Shown piece after piece: positions 1 through 8,778 of a stretch of DNA of 64,000 nucleotides. A model generated the notes under the pieces. It did not search any database. It saw only the letters and a list, made by a program, of their open reading frames with translations, and was not told where the DNA came from. Numbering within the stretch: position 1 is the stretch's first letter; the number at the start of each line of letters is the position of its first letter. Where the stretch lies: assembly GCF_021184045.1 (NCBI RefSeq), contig NZ_CP073710.1, forward strand, positions 1,808,685-1,872,684, in the 5' to 3' direction. The translations under genes and the position numbers were made by a program. The DNA is from Methanococcoides orientis (GTDB lineage Archaea; Halobacteriota; Methanosarcinia; Methanosarcinales; Methanosarcinaceae).

Positions 1-758
1 ACCTTTTGTGCTTCAGGAGTTATGTCCTCAACGTGATACAATGCGACTGCCCCTGATGCTGCCATTGCTGCACCCAGTGCTTTAAGGTTGTCAGATGTAG
101 GGGTTGAGGCCATGTAGAAAATAGGAACCCTGTTACCCACATATTTTCCTGCAAGATATCCCAGTGCACCGTAATCAGAACCTGATAGTTCACATTCCAC
201 GGTCACGGAAACTGTAGGAACACGATTCTCATCAAGATGATATCCATAGTTCGCAGTCTTGCCCACAAGTGCCGCTGAAAGTGCGGAAGGACCGCCTTCA
301 CGGTTTGTGCGTGCTCCTATCACTGAATTTGCATAGGAAACAGCAGATGATTCACTCCATGCCAAATGGTCACCATAAGTAGCTGAAAAGCCCTCAAGAT
401 AATATGGAGTGCATGTGCACATAGAACGGATACCAAGGCTCTCGTATGCCTTGATGACCTCTACCTGCTTCTCGGCAAAATCCGGCTCGATGCCCATATC
501 CTTCCAGCGCTGCATGTCCATGCCCGCCGGATTCAGGATGGAAGGTACTTTCACCTTGCCATTGAGGTCAGAGATCCATTCAAGTCCTGCATCCCCTATG
601 GTCTTGTAGGAAACTCCTGCTATCTGTGCGCTCTTGACAGGGATCAAAGTGTCCGCACCATAGATGTCACCAAGTGCGACGAGGATCTCCATTGCTTTCT
701 GCAGGGTTTCCCCGTCCTCGCCGTTCAGGGTCCTCTCTTCTTCTTTTGTAAGATGCAT
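1..758 (-). CDS. Phosphomevalonate dehydratase large subunit (aconitase X family), partial at its C-terminus
   Basis: The minus-strand frame is open from an ATG at 758 to the window edge, about 252 residues. It begins [20 protein letters not shown] and contains Cys-rich CTCTPYY, the segment [24 protein letters not shown], and [11 protein letters not shown], all typical of aconitase X (old name DUF521). In archaea this family is the large subunit of phosphomevalonate 5-dehydratase, which makes trans-anhydromevalonate 5-phosphate in the modified mevalonate pathway; the Cys residues would hold a Fe-S cluster. The UbiD gene next to it catalyses the following step, which supports this role over the hydroxyproline dehydratases of the same fold. 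It starts 24 bp after the ubiD stop, so the two are probably one transcript. The small subunit (DUF126) is not seen and may lie beyond the edge. Confidence 0.85.
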   Translation of the reverse strand, partial: MHLTKEEERTLNGEDGETLQKAMEILVALGDIYGADTLIPVKSAQIAGVSYKTIGDAGLEWISDLNGKVKVPSILNPAGMDMQRWKDMGIEPDFAEKQVEVIKAYESLGIRSMCTCTPYYLEGFSATYGDHLAWSESSAVSYANSVIGARTNREGGPSALSAALVGKTANYGYHLDENRVPTVSVTVECELSGSDYGALGYLAGKYVGNRVPIFYMASTPTSDNLKALGAAMAASGAVALYHVEDITPEAQK

Positions 759-782
759 GTTATTTTCCGCTTAGTTTAAGAT

Positions 783-2048
783 TTATTCAGGCATCTTGGC
801 ACGTTCAAAGTTCTCTTTTTCTGCAAGCACTTTAGTGGCATCGATACCGACCTTGGTGGTCGTACCGTCAGGTGCACCTCTCGGGTCAAGTGAACTGCCG
901 CGAACGTTCGGGATGATCATCATATCAGAATCCCCTTTCACGCGTGTCGCAATGGCAAATTCCACATCCTGCATATCGAAGATGTCAATATCCTCGTCCA
1001 CAATTACAACATGCTTGAGACTTGTGTGCGCTGCAAATGCCGCCATAATAGCATTTTTGGCATCACCTTCGGTCTGCTTCTCGATCTGCACAACAGCATG
1101 CAGGTAGCAGCAGCCACCTTCGGTGAGCACGACGTTCTTTACAGTAGTTACTTCTGAAACAGCATTGTAGATCTTTGGCTCGTAAGGCACGCCCATCATG
1201 AGAAGGTGTTCCGGCCCTGCAGGCAGGATGCCGTGATAGATAGGGTCACGCCTGTGCATGATCTTTGTGATGTGGATCACCGGCTCCTTGCGCACAAGGT
1301 CGTATGTTCCTGTAATGTCCACGAAAGGACCTTCATCCACTCTTTCCACAGGATCGACGTAGCCTTCGAGTATTATCTCTGCATGTGGCACTTTGACGCC
1401 GTTCTCACATTCGAACAGTTCCACAGGAGCACCGCGAAGAGCTGCTGCATATTCGAATTCCTTTCCGGCAGGCACACGGGTGGTGGACGCAAAAGTAATG
1501 ACAGGATCTGCACCAAGTACTATTGCCACTGGCAGCGGTTCGTTGTTCTCGCATGCCTTCTTGTGCAGGACAAAGCTATGACGCGGAGGAACAAGGCGTG
1601 CAGCCAGTTTGTCCTTTCCAACGACCATGAGCCTGTGGATAGATGCATTCATCATCCCGTCGTACTCAGAAACAACAACACCTGCAGTGATGTAAGGTCC
1701 GCCGTCCTTTTCAAAATGTGTCATAAGAGGCAGTTTTGTAAGGTCAACCTCATCAGTTATGACCTCCTGTGTCGGGGATGAGTCGACGATCTTAACTTCC
1801 CCATCCGGACGAACTTCAGAAAGCCTCTGGATGATACCATCCTTTGGCACACCGAACATGTCAGCAAGCTCGTCCCTTGAACCAAGAAGGTTCATGATCG
1901 ATTTCTGCCCGTCAATGTCATGAAAAAGTATCGGCCCATTGCTCTTCTTTGCAAGTCTTGGTGCTTCGAAGACCTTCGAAACAGGATCTGTGACCTCAAC
2001 AAGCCTGTCGCTTGCCCTTAGATGATCGATAAAATCTCTGAAACTCAT
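783..2048 (-). CDS. UbiD-family decarboxylase, probable anhydromevalonate phosphate decarboxylase
   Basis: This is a UbiD-family enzyme, which uses prenylated FMN. The body shows family signatures such as PYITAGVVVSEYDGMMNASIHRLMV, PLPVAIVLGADP, EGPFVDITGTYD and DEDIDIFDMQDVEFAIATR. In archaea UbiD homologues paired with aconitase X decarboxylate trans-anhydromevalonate 5-phosphate to isopentenyl phosphate, and the pairing here is direct. The chosen start is the ATG at 2048 (MSFRDFIDHL), the usual beginning of the family (421 residues). An in-frame ATG at 2087 adds 13 residues and lies about 25 bp after a minus-strand TATA box (2111-2120), so a leaderless longer form is possible. Other UbiD substrates cannot be excluded from sequence alone. 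Confidence 0.85.
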   Translation of the reverse strand: MSFRDFIDHLRASDRLVEVTDPVSKVFEAPRLAKKSNGPILFHDIDGQKSIMNLLGSRDELADMFGVPKDGIIQRLSEVRPDGEVKIVDSSPTQEVITDEVDLTKLPLMTHFEKDGGPYITAGVVVSEYDGMMNASIHRLMVVGKDKLAARLVPPRHSFVLHKKACENNEPLPVAIVLGADPVITFASTTRVPAGKEFEYAAALRGAPVELFECENGVKVPHAEIILEGYVDPVERVDEGPFVDITGTYDLVRKEPVIHITKIMHRRDPIYHGILPAGPEHLLMMGVPYEPKIYNAVSEVTTVKNVVLTEGGCCYLHAVVQIEKQTEGDAKNAIMAAFAAHTSLKHVVIVDEDIDIFDMQDVEFAIATRVKGDSDMMIIPNVRGSSLDPRGAPDGTTTKVGIDATKVLAEKENFERAKMPE

Positions 2049-2149
2049 TGTATCGATATAGTAAAAAGGGTCTCTCGATAAATACATTGTCGTCTTTTTT
2101 ACGCCCAGGTCTTTATAAGTGCATAAAAAAGAGAATTGCCTTCAAGAAA

Positions 2150-2285
2150 GGAGTTGCTCCCATCGGTGATGAAAATGGGTTTGGAAATCAGAACTAAAGG
2201 AAGTCTGATGGGAGCGGTTGGAAGACAACACATAGAACTACACATAGAAATGCATTATAGTATAAATATTAATGTTTTTGAGTAA
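2150..2285 (+). ncRNA. Candidate small RNA, copy 1 of a tandem duplicated hairpin element
   Basis: The arms GCTCCCATC (2156-2164) and GATGGGAGC (2207-2215) are perfectly complementary and enclose a 42-nt loop region with a weak inner GTTT/GAAC pairing. A nearly identical outer stem recurs at 2434-2488. Downstream of both stems lies a shared segment (2257-2285 here) that matches copy 2 in 25 of 29 positions, followed here by a short T run. TATA-like sequences lie at 2112-2119 and 2122-2129. No plus-strand ORF follows, so it would be an independent RNA. A minus-strand role in the ubiD leader is the alternative. No known RNA family was recognised. Confidence 0.45.
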
Positions 2286-2427
2286 CTTGTGTTAGTTAAA
2301 TAGATAATTTGTTATTTGTAGAGCCATAGACCTTCGAACAGAATCACCATCTTCAACCTATTAATTAGTGACAGATATTTTTTGATTTGAAAAATATGTA
2401 AAACTTATAAAATTTGTAATTTAAAAA

Positions 2428-2545
2428 GGAAGTGCTCCCATCGATGAGGAATTGATCAGAAATCAATGAAACTAAGTCTGATGGGAGCGGTTGTAACGAA
2501 GAACATAGAGAGATTCATAGCATAAATACTAATGGGTTTGAGTAA
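2428..2545 (+). ncRNA. Candidate small RNA, copy 2 of the tandem hairpin element
   Basis: The outer stem GCTCCCATC (2434-2442) and GATGGGAGC (2480-2488) is identical to copy 1, while the inner stem differs: ATTGAT (2451-2456) pairs with ATCAAT (2462-2467). A conserved outer stem with a re-invented inner stem argues for selection on RNA structure. A TATA box (2405-2412) lies about 27 bp before GGAAGTGCTCCC, which puts the probable transcript start at the base of the stem. The downstream segment 2517-2545 matches copy 1. The next gene is on the opposite strand. Confidence 0.45.
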
Positions 2546-2597
2546 GAGCTATTATTTAAAGGGATAAACCAATCTCCAAAGAATAGAGGACATCCTA

Positions 2598-3062
2598 TCA
2601 ATCCAGGTCAAGAGATTCATTGATCCTATGTAACGCTTCTGCCACCAGCATTTGCACATCGGTCATATGCTCATCGGACACTTCCCCATTCTCGGTCTCG
2701 ATCAGTTTTTGGAGATCTGCCACGATCTTATGGATGATCAGGATCATTTCCTCTTTGCTGATAAGTCCGGCATAATAGGCATAGAAGAAAGTTGTTCCAC
2801 TGCGCTGGACCTTATGCTTGAAAGCAGCATGGGCATTAGAGACTTCCTGTCTAGTGTACGGTTCATCTACGAATGGGACCAGATCCGGCAGGTTCTGACC
2901 GATCCAGGTCATTTCGGAACGGTTTGAGAGATTCTTGAAGTCTGCGCATAAACGGGCAATGATCCATTCACGTGCAGTAAGATGAGTTGTCTGTTTCAGG
3001 AAGCGTGTCACATCCGAGTAACTCTTGTTTTCCAGTTTTGTGAATTTCTCATATTTGTTCAT
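2598..3062 (-). CDS. Hypothetical protein, DUF5806-like
   Basis: 154 residues, soluble and mostly helical, with no signal peptide or membrane segment. The stretch TAREWIIARLCADFKN, the following IGQNLPDLVPF and the FFYAYYAGL region resemble the DUF5806 family of haloarchaea and methanogens as I remember it; its function is unknown. The ATG at 3062 is preceded by a GAGGGA ribosome-binding site. The gene is monocistronic, and the hairpin elements at 2150-2545 lie beyond its 3' end. Confidence 0.7.
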   Translation of the reverse strand: MNKYEKFTKLENKSYSDVTRFLKQTTHLTAREWIIARLCADFKNLSNRSEMTWIGQNLPDLVPFVDEPYTRQEVSNAHAAFKHKVQRSGTTFFYAYYAGLISKEEMILIIHKIVADLQKLIETENGEVSDEHMTDVQMLVAEALHRINESLDLD

Positions 3063-3315
3063 TTCATTCCCTCAATGACCAATGACATAAATGTATTGCA
3101 ACCAGATAAATACTTTCTTATGGTGGTTTATCTTTAGCACAAAAATGGAGGATAAATGGCTGCATGTGAAATAATTTGCAATGTTTGCAGTATTTTATTT
3201 GAATACAATTGCTTAAGACCGATACAAGATTCTTAAAAAAGCAAGCCTGCTTTTGCTAGAGGACATATTTGCCTCATGAGATGTATTGATGTAGTTTTTA
3301 TTTACTTACGCCTTT

Positions 3316-4485
3316 ATGCGTTTATATTCTGTAGTCCTGAAAGATATTTTCAGACGGAAGAACAAACTTGCAATAGCCATACTGGGTGTGATCGTTGCCA
3401 CATCTGCTATTGTAGCTGTTGTTACGACATTTTCCGCTGCAACTGACAGTCTTTATGAGGAATCAGCCAACTTTGGTGCAAATATTATAGTAAGACCTCA
3501 AACCGAATCAATTCCCCTGATAGCCGGATCAACATCCATGGGATCGATATCAACTGGTGAAAATTATATTGAACAATCCGAGATTACCAGAATATACGAT
3601 ATTGAGAACAATGCCAATCTTGCCGTAGTGGCACCGCGACTTTATGGTGTTGCAGAATCAGGAGAGGGAAATATCATTGTGATGGGAGTGGATCTGGAGC
3701 AAGAGAAGATACTCAAATCATGGTGGAACATAAACGGGGAATGGCTTTCTGACCCCGAAGGTATGCAAGTTCTACTGGGAAAGGATATCGCAACTCCGCT
3801 TGGACTTACTACCGGATCGACACTCGTACTTGAAAAAAATGGCATCATTATGGACCTTGAAGTAAAAGGCATTATTGAGAGTACAGGCGGGGAAGAAGAT
3901 GGCTACATTGTAATGCCACTTTTGCTTTCGCAAAAACTTTTTGACAAGGAAGGCAAAGTCAGCAGTATCGAGATCCGTGCCCTATGTAATGACTGCCCTG
4001 TTTCAGAAATGAGCCGTCAGATAGAAGAAATACTGCCGGGCGTGGAGGCAAGGGCGATGAGCCAGATCGTGCAAAGCGAGATGGCTATGATCGAACATAC
4101 CCGGACTTCCGCAATGGCTGTTTCATTTATAACACTGCTTGTAAGCACACTTACTGTCGCTTCGACCATGCTTGCATCCGTAAACGAGAAGATCAGGGAG
4201 ATAGGGATCATGCGTGCCATTGGGGCAAATGACCGCCAGGTCATAACAATGCTTTTCATTGAAGGAGCAGTGATCGGGATGATCGGGGGCGGTATTGGTT
4301 TTAGTTCCGGAACTCTGCTATCCTACTCAATTGCTCCGTTATTGAATTTTGCGGAACCATCCCCTATGTGGGTGCTGCTTCCCCTGGTTACAGGAATATC
4401 TGTAGCGGTAGGACTTGTTGCATCCATCCTACCTGCAAAACGTGCACTGAAAATAGATCCTGCAGAGGTGTTGAGAAGTGTCTGA
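3316..4485 (+). CDS. FtsX/MacB-type ABC transporter permease
   Basis: 389 residues with the MacB/FtsX architecture: one N-terminal membrane helix (about 17-40), a large extracytoplasmic domain (about 45-265), then three C-terminal helices with the typical INEKIREIGIMRAIGA-like coupling segment (here SVNEKIREIGIMRAIGAND). It overlaps the ATPase gene by 8 bp, which indicates a tight operon. The third gene encodes a DUF2318 lipoprotein. In bacterial p19-type iron uptake loci a similar FtsX permease, ATPase and DUF2318 protein occur together, so a metal or redox-linked export/import role is plausible. No strong ribosome-binding site precedes the ATG, so a short or absent leader is possible. Confidence 0.85.
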   Translation: MRLYSVVLKDIFRRKNKLAIAILGVIVATSAIVAVVTTFSAATDSLYEESANFGANIIVRPQTESIPLIAGSTSMGSISTGENYIEQSEITRIYDIENNANLAVVAPRLYGVAESGEGNIIVMGVDLEQEKILKSWWNINGEWLSDPEGMQVLLGKDIATPLGLTTGSTLVLEKNGIIMDLEVKGIIESTGGEEDGYIVMPLLLSQKLFDKEGKVSSIEIRALCNDCPVSEMSRQIEEILPGVEARAMSQIVQSEMAMIEHTRTSAMAVSFITLLVSTLTVASTMLASVNEKIREIGIMRAIGANDRQVITMLFIEGAVIGMIGGGIGFSSGTLLSYSIAPLLNFAEPSPMWVLLPLVTGISVAVGLVASILPAKRALKIDPAEVLRSV

Positions 4486-5140
4486 CGGAAGTATTCAGGT
4501 AAAGGGGCTCAAAAAGAGCTATAGGATCGGTTCCAGTGATGTCGAAGTATTGCACAATATTGACATGGACATCAAGAGTGGAGAATTTGTGTCTGTAATG
4601 GGACAGTCCGGATCAGGAAAAACCACACTTATGAACCTGATAGGCATGCTTGACAGGCCTACCGGTGGCAGCATACTGATCGATGGAGTGGATGTTACCC
4701 GCAAATCTCAGAAAGAACTGGTAGATCACAGGCGAAAGACGGTTGGTTTTGTTTTTCAGCAATTCCACCTGATCCAGTCCCTCACAGCATACGAGAACGT
4801 TGCATTGCCTCTTGTTTTTGCAGGAGAGAAGGAACAAAACAGGATCAAAGAGGCTCTTGAGAGAGTGAACCTTTCTCACAGGCATGACCATAAGCCATCC
4901 GAGCTTAGCGGCGGAGAACAACAAAGAGTTGCAATCGCCAGGGCACTGGTAATGGGACCCAAGATACTCCTTGCGGATGAACCTACGGGGGCACTGGATA
5001 AAGAAACAGGAGAGATGATCATTTCGCTTCTAAGGTCCCTGAGAAGTGAAATGACAGTTGTTATGATAACACATAATCACGATCTTGCTGCAATGTCAGA
5101 CAGGATCATCAACTTACAGGACGGAAAAATAAAGGAGTGA
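4478..5140 (+). CDS. ABC transporter ATP-binding protein, MacB/LolD type
   Basis: 220 residues forming a complete ATPase: Walker [10 protein letters not shown] (about 42-50), the Q-loop FVFQQFH, the signature [15 protein letters not shown], Walker [13 protein letters not shown], and the switch MITHNHDLA. Length and the EPTGALD form are those of the MacB/LolD/FtsE group that powers FtsX-type permeases. It is translationally coupled to the permease upstream and followed after 5 bp by the lipoprotein gene. The substrate cannot be read from the ATPase. Confidence 0.92.
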   Translation: MSDGSIQVKGLKKSYRIGSSDVEVLHNIDMDIKSGEFVSVMGQSGSGKTTLMNLIGMLDRPTGGSILIDGVDVTRKSQKELVDHRRKTVGFVFQQFHLIQSLTAYENVALPLVFAGEKEQNRIKEALERVNLSHRHDHKPSELSGGEQQRVAIARALVMGPKILLADEPTGALDKETGEMIISLLRSLRSEMTVVMITHNHDLAAMSDRIINLQDGKIKE

Positions 5141-5145
5141 TCTGA

Positions 5146-5637
5146 ATGAATTCTAAATTAGCAGGATTTATAATATTAGTTACAGTTGCAGTTGTATTTG
5201 GCGCCGGGTGTCTTGATAATGATGCACAGACAACAGCATCGGCCATTCCCGTTACTGCGACATGGATAGAACCACAGGTGATCGACAATACGGTTACGAT
5301 CCCTGTTCAGACCATCAACAAGAGCATAAATACGCATTTCAAAGTGACAACACCAGCCGGAGAGATAGCAGTAATGGCATACATGCTTGGAGACGATATC
5401 ATTGTCCGATCTAATGTTTGCCCTCCCTGCGGATCAATTGGTTTTAGCCTTGACAGGGACATTCTTGTTTGTGATGCCTGCCGGACGACCTTTGATGCGG
5501 AAACAGGGCAAGGGATACAGGGAGCTTGTGTCGATTATCCAAAAGAGAGCATACCTTACACAGTTTCAGGTGGAAATGTCGTTATGGAAATGGATGATAT
5601 TGTAATCGCTCACACAAATACGGTACAGAGAGGATGA
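5146..5637 (+). CDS. DUF2318 lipoprotein, putative metal or Fe-S binding partner of the ABC transporter
   Basis: 163 residues. The N-terminus is a lipoprotein signal peptide with lipobox FGAGC (Cys22). The C-terminal half carries two CxxC pairs, CPPC and CDAC, in the arrangement NVCPPCGS ... LVCDACRTTFDAETG that defines DUF2318. Family members accompany Ftr1-type and p19 iron systems and are predicted to bind metal or a cluster outside the membrane. It is the last gene of the three-gene operon. A T-rich stretch follows (5646-5672). Confidence 0.75.
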   Translation: MNSKLAGFIILVTVAVVFGAGCLDNDAQTTASAIPVTATWIEPQVIDNTVTIPVQTINKSINTHFKVTTPAGEIAVMAYMLGDDIIVRSNVCPPCGSIGFSLDRDILVCDACRTTFDAETGQGIQGACVDYPKESIPYTVSGGNVVMEMDDIVIAHTNTVQRG

Positions 5638-5771
5638 AACATTCATTCTCTTTACACTTTTTTGATTGATTTTGATTCGGATAGAATTGCCCTTTAACGG
5701 AACCCCGGGAACAAAATAGCATGGAACAAAATCCAATAACTTAAATACGTTTAATGCTAACCCAAAATTGT

Positions 5772-6182
5772 ATGAAACTATTACTACCCACGGACGGTTC
5801 CACATACTCAAGGAACGCAGCAAAAGTTGCGGGCAGGATCGCAACGAAACATAATGCAGAGATAGTAATAGTCCATGTGGTAGAAGATAAAGGGCTTGGA
5901 AGGAAGACCTGGCGTGAAACCGGTGCAGAACAGGTGATCAGTTCCATAAAAGAGGAGCTGGTCTCGATGGGATGTGAAGCATCAAAGCTCCATGCAGAGA
6001 TCGTGGATGGGAATGCACCGGAAAAGATCGTGAAAACTGCCCGTCTGCATAGCGTTGACAGGATAATCATCGGGACACGGGGGCAGACCGGCATCAAGAA
6101 GATAATGGGATCTGTCACACAGAAAGTTCTTCAGATGTCCGATATCCTTGTTCTTGTAGTACCACCTGATTACAAGATGTAA
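5772..6182 (+). CDS. Universal stress protein (UspA family)
   Basis: 136 residues from the ATG at 5772 (MKLLLPTDGS), preferred over an upstream in-frame start that adds six residues unlike the family. The ATP-binding pattern G-2X-G-9X-G-S/T is present as GTRGQTGIKKIMGSVTQ, and the N-terminal PTDGS is the usual nucleotide-contacting loop. A single Usp domain, cytoplasmic, probably a dimer. It stands alone between convergent and unrelated genes. Confidence 0.88.
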   Translation: MKLLLPTDGSTYSRNAAKVAGRIATKHNAEIVIVHVVEDKGLGRKTWRETGAEQVISSIKEELVSMGCEASKLHAEIVDGNAPEKIVKTARLHSVDRIIIGTRGQTGIKKIMGSVTQKVLQMSDILVLVVPPDYKM

Positions 6183-6270
6183 AGTTCTAAAACAGGAGTT
6201 ATTGTGAAATAACCCTAATTTAAAACAATTATTTAAACCAGTTTTTAAAGATCAGAACTTTAACTAACTT

Positions 6271-7077
6271 TTATGGCATCACGTACTTACCTATCACTTT
6301 TTTACCGGCAAGAACATCATCCAGAGAAAATACTTCCAGATTGAATATTCCATTATAATTTTTGAGACCTTCGAGGACAGAATAATCAATATTGCCACTT
6401 CCAGGTGCCATATGTTCATCGCCATCATAATTGGAGGTCCAGAAACCGTAGTTATCGTGTAAGTGTACATGTACCACGTGTTCCGAGATGGTCTTCACAA
6501 AATCAGCCAGTTTTTCAGGATCACCGCCGCAGGTCAGATTTGCGTGCCCTACGTCAAATGTCACACCGAGGTTTGGAGAATCCACCGCATCTACCACCTT
6601 TAACAGTTCTTCTGCCTCACAACAAAGGTTCCCGGGATCGGTCGCTTCCTTGTTCTCAAGTCCGAGCATTACGTTGTTCTCTGATGCAAATGCGGAAAGC
6701 TGCCTGAGATTGGAGATCATCCTGCCCAGTGATATTCCCCTGTCATCACCGACCCTTCCGGGATGAAGTACCACAGCTTTTGTGCCAAGCATTCCTGCAA
6801 TTCCTATACATTCCTCCATCAAAGAGAAGTGTGCTTTTTCCATTGAAGCAGTATCCACAACAAGTTCCTTAGGATAAGTGGGGACATCCGCAAAGTAGTG
6901 CGCATGCATGGAGGTCTGCAGGTCACATGTTGAAAGCTCATCCAGAACCTTGTCCAGTCTGTCCTTTTGGAGTGCAGAGCCTTCATAGACACCAAGTTTT
7001 GGCATATAAAGCTCAACTGACTGTACATGATCATCCAGTTCCCTTAGCTCACCTGCAAAAGAAGATGCACCTATCAT
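6271..7077 (-). CDS. Sugar phosphate isomerase/epimerase-like TIM barrel protein
   Basis: About 268 residues of the AP endonuclease 2 / xylose isomerase-like barrel. Metal-ligand motifs are visible in order: MHAHYFAD, VVLHPGRVG, LENKEA, TFDVGHANL and HVHLHDNYG, then a final FNLEVFS. These residues normally hold a divalent metal cluster. The substrate is unknown; members include sugar epimerases, inosose dehydratases and nucleases. The gene is divergent from the U32 gene at 7175 across a 95-bp spacer. Either of two adjacent ATGs (7080 or 7077) may be used. Confidence 0.7.
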   Translation of the reverse strand: MIGASSFAGELRELDDHVQSVELYMPKLGVYEGSALQKDRLDKVLDELSTCDLQTSMHAHYFADVPTYPKELVVDTASMEKAHFSLMEECIGIAGMLGTKAVVLHPGRVGDDRGISLGRMISNLRQLSAFASENNVMLGLENKEATDPGNLCCEAEELLKVVDAVDSPNLGVTFDVGHANLTCGGDPEKLADFVKTISEHVVHVHLHDNYGFWTSNYDGDEHMAPGSGNIDYSVLEGLKNYNGIFNLEVFSLDDVLAGKKVIGKYVMP

Positions 7078-7174
7078 CATATTAACTAGGACTAAAATAG
7101 ATTTTAATAACTATTTTGGTCCGGGACGAACAAACCAAAATCCTTATCTAAAGTCACCCGATAAGAAAGTTCCA

Positions 7175-8209
7175 ATGAAGCTGTATGTACCACACATCGG
7201 TCATTTTGAAGGACTTGAGGAGCTTTTAGCGGGTTCTGATAACATATACGCAGTATACATGGCTGGATCCCCCGAATATGTCGGGACCGGCAGGACGAAC
7301 CTTAGTGCCCCGAAACTCGACGAGATAGCGCAGCAGACCGAGTACGCACATTCAAAAGGCGTCAAAATGGAGATCGTGCTGAACAGTTCCTGTATGGGCG
7401 GACAGCACCTTACCCCTGAAGGTTACCGCGCCATAGACTGGTATTTTGATAAGTTGAACAGCATCGGGATCGACTCCATAACCGTTGCCGACCCATACCT
7501 TGTGGAAATGCTGGCAAAGGATTATGACATGGATGTAGTGGTCTCAGTACTTTCATTCGTGGACACGCCGCAAAAGGCAGAGTTCTATGAGCAGTTGGGA
7601 GCCACGACCATTGTAGTGGACCCTGCGGTGAACAGGCATTTCGACAAGCTGGAAGCTATAAAGGATACAGTCTCGTGCAAGCTTAAGCTGCTCGTCAACG
7701 AAGCATGCCTTTACCAGTGCCCTTTCAGGTACGCTCACTTCAATTTCTTTTCACATGCCAACGGACCCGGACCTAAGCCGAACGTCCTTGACGATTATTA
7801 TTACTACAAGTGCCTTTCCCTGAGAATAAAGGACCCACAGCAGATCATTAAATCACCATGGATCAGGCCTGAGGACCTCAAAGAATACAAACATATCACT
7901 GACACCTTCAAGATCGGAGGGCGCACTCATTTCGTTAACTGGATCCTCAATGATGTGGAAGCCTACGCAAATGAAAGATATGAGGGTAACCTAATGGACC
8001 TGCTGGACAGCATAAAGGATCTCAAAGACACATTTTATATACCAAACAGGGAACTGGATGGTGCCATCGAGCAATGGAAAAAATGTGATAAGGTATGCCA
8101 CAAATGCGGCTATTGCAAGCGACTTGCTGAAAAGGTCATACACACATATTCCGGAAGTGGAGAAGATATCCGGAAAATTCCACTGGGATCAATAGGAGAT
8201 AGAATATGA
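7175..8209 (+). CDS. Peptidase U32 family protein
   Basis: 344 residues. The N-terminus MKLYVPHIGHFEGLEELLAGSDNIYAVYMAG and the LKLLVNEACLYQCPFRYAH segment place it in the U32 family. The C-terminus has a Cys cluster, KKCDKVCHKCGYCKRLAEK, and with the internal Cys residues it has enough ligands for a 4Fe-4S centre, as in the UbiU/UbiV branch that acts in oxygen-independent hydroxylation. Real peptidase activity is unproven for this branch. It overlaps the next gene by 4 bp (ATGA). Confidence 0.75.
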   Translation: MKLYVPHIGHFEGLEELLAGSDNIYAVYMAGSPEYVGTGRTNLSAPKLDEIAQQTEYAHSKGVKMEIVLNSSCMGGQHLTPEGYRAIDWYFDKLNSIGIDSITVADPYLVEMLAKDYDMDVVVSVLSFVDTPQKAEFYEQLGATTIVVDPAVNRHFDKLEAIKDTVSCKLKLLVNEACLYQCPFRYAHFNFFSHANGPGPKPNVLDDYYYYKCLSLRIKDPQQIIKSPWIRPEDLKEYKHITDTFKIGGRTHFVNWILNDVEAYANERYEGNLMDLLDSIKDLKDTFYIPNRELDGAIEQWKKCDKVCHKCGYCKRLAEKVIHTYSGSGEDIRKIPLGSIGDRI

Positions 8210-8592
8210 GCATGACACAAGAATTGCTGAAAGCGCGCACATCCCTGGAAAACAACCTGCGGGAACTTTTAGGAGTGCCTGTGTTCCTTATAGAGATGGA
8301 TGCTTTCGCACTCCCCTGCGGATGCGGAGGGGTCACTATCAACACAAGAGGACTGCAACTGGATGACCTGGAAGTTTTCGAGGAGCACATAATTAAGCAC
8401 CTTACAGATACTGTGACCTCACTTGATATTGAACCGTCTTTTCTTTTTGCACGCATGATACCAGGTACAGCAGAGATTGCTTCGATCAATGCACGCGTGC
8501 TTTGCAACAGCTGCTACATGGACTTTGGAAGAGGAAGTGGGAAGCAGCCAAGGCCTGACATTTACATAATGAGATTTGACAGACGTGGATGA
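8206..8592 (+). CDS. Hypothetical Cys-rich protein coupled to U32
   Basis: 128 residues of unrecognised family. Two Cys groups stand out: PCGCGG near residues 38-43 and LCNSC near residues 103-107, which could form one metal or cluster site. No membrane segment. The start overlaps the U32 stop as ATGA, with AGGAG upstream, and a second in-frame ATG lies two codons later, so the exact first residue is open. Its coupling to the U32 protein and location just before mtr are the only clues to function. Confidence 0.65.
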   Translation: MSMTQELLKARTSLENNLRELLGVPVFLIEMDAFALPCGCGGVTINTRGLQLDDLEVFEEHIIKHLTDTVTSLDIEPSFLFARMIPGTAEIASINARVLCNSCYMDFGRGSGKQPRPDIYIMRFDRRG

Positions 8593-8691
8593 AATTATCC
8601 ACCTGTCAGCAACTTCTTTTTTCAGGAAAGTTCCGAAAGGTTTATGAAGGATTTCAGATAATCCACACCATCTTACGTTAGTCTATGCCAT

Positions 8692-8778
8692 AATTATATA
8701 CATGGCTGAATTATCGAAGGACGTGCAGAATTTCGCACTTATACATATCGATTTAGAACTAGGAAGGAGGATAAATAA
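8692..8778 (+). promoter_or_regulatory. Promoter and leader of the mtr operon
   Basis: A TATA element (TAATTATATA, about 8691-8700) would start transcription near 8725, giving a leader of about 55 nt. A second TATA-like element lies at 8739-8745. A very strong ribosome-binding site AGGAAGGAGGAT precedes the mtrE ATG, which suits a highly expressed operon. The start site is inferred, not measured. Confidence 0.5.

Noticed and set aside
1206..1781. 191-codon plus-strand frame inside ubiD
   Set aside because: Shadow frame of a well-conserved enzyme gene, His/Cys-rich with no recognisable domain.
2156..2215. Reading the hairpin at 2150-2220 as a C/D box guide RNA (GTGATGA and CTGA are present)
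   Set aside because: The boxes are not placed next to the terminal stem as in a kink-turn, and copy 2 has no proper C box, so the family assignment fails.
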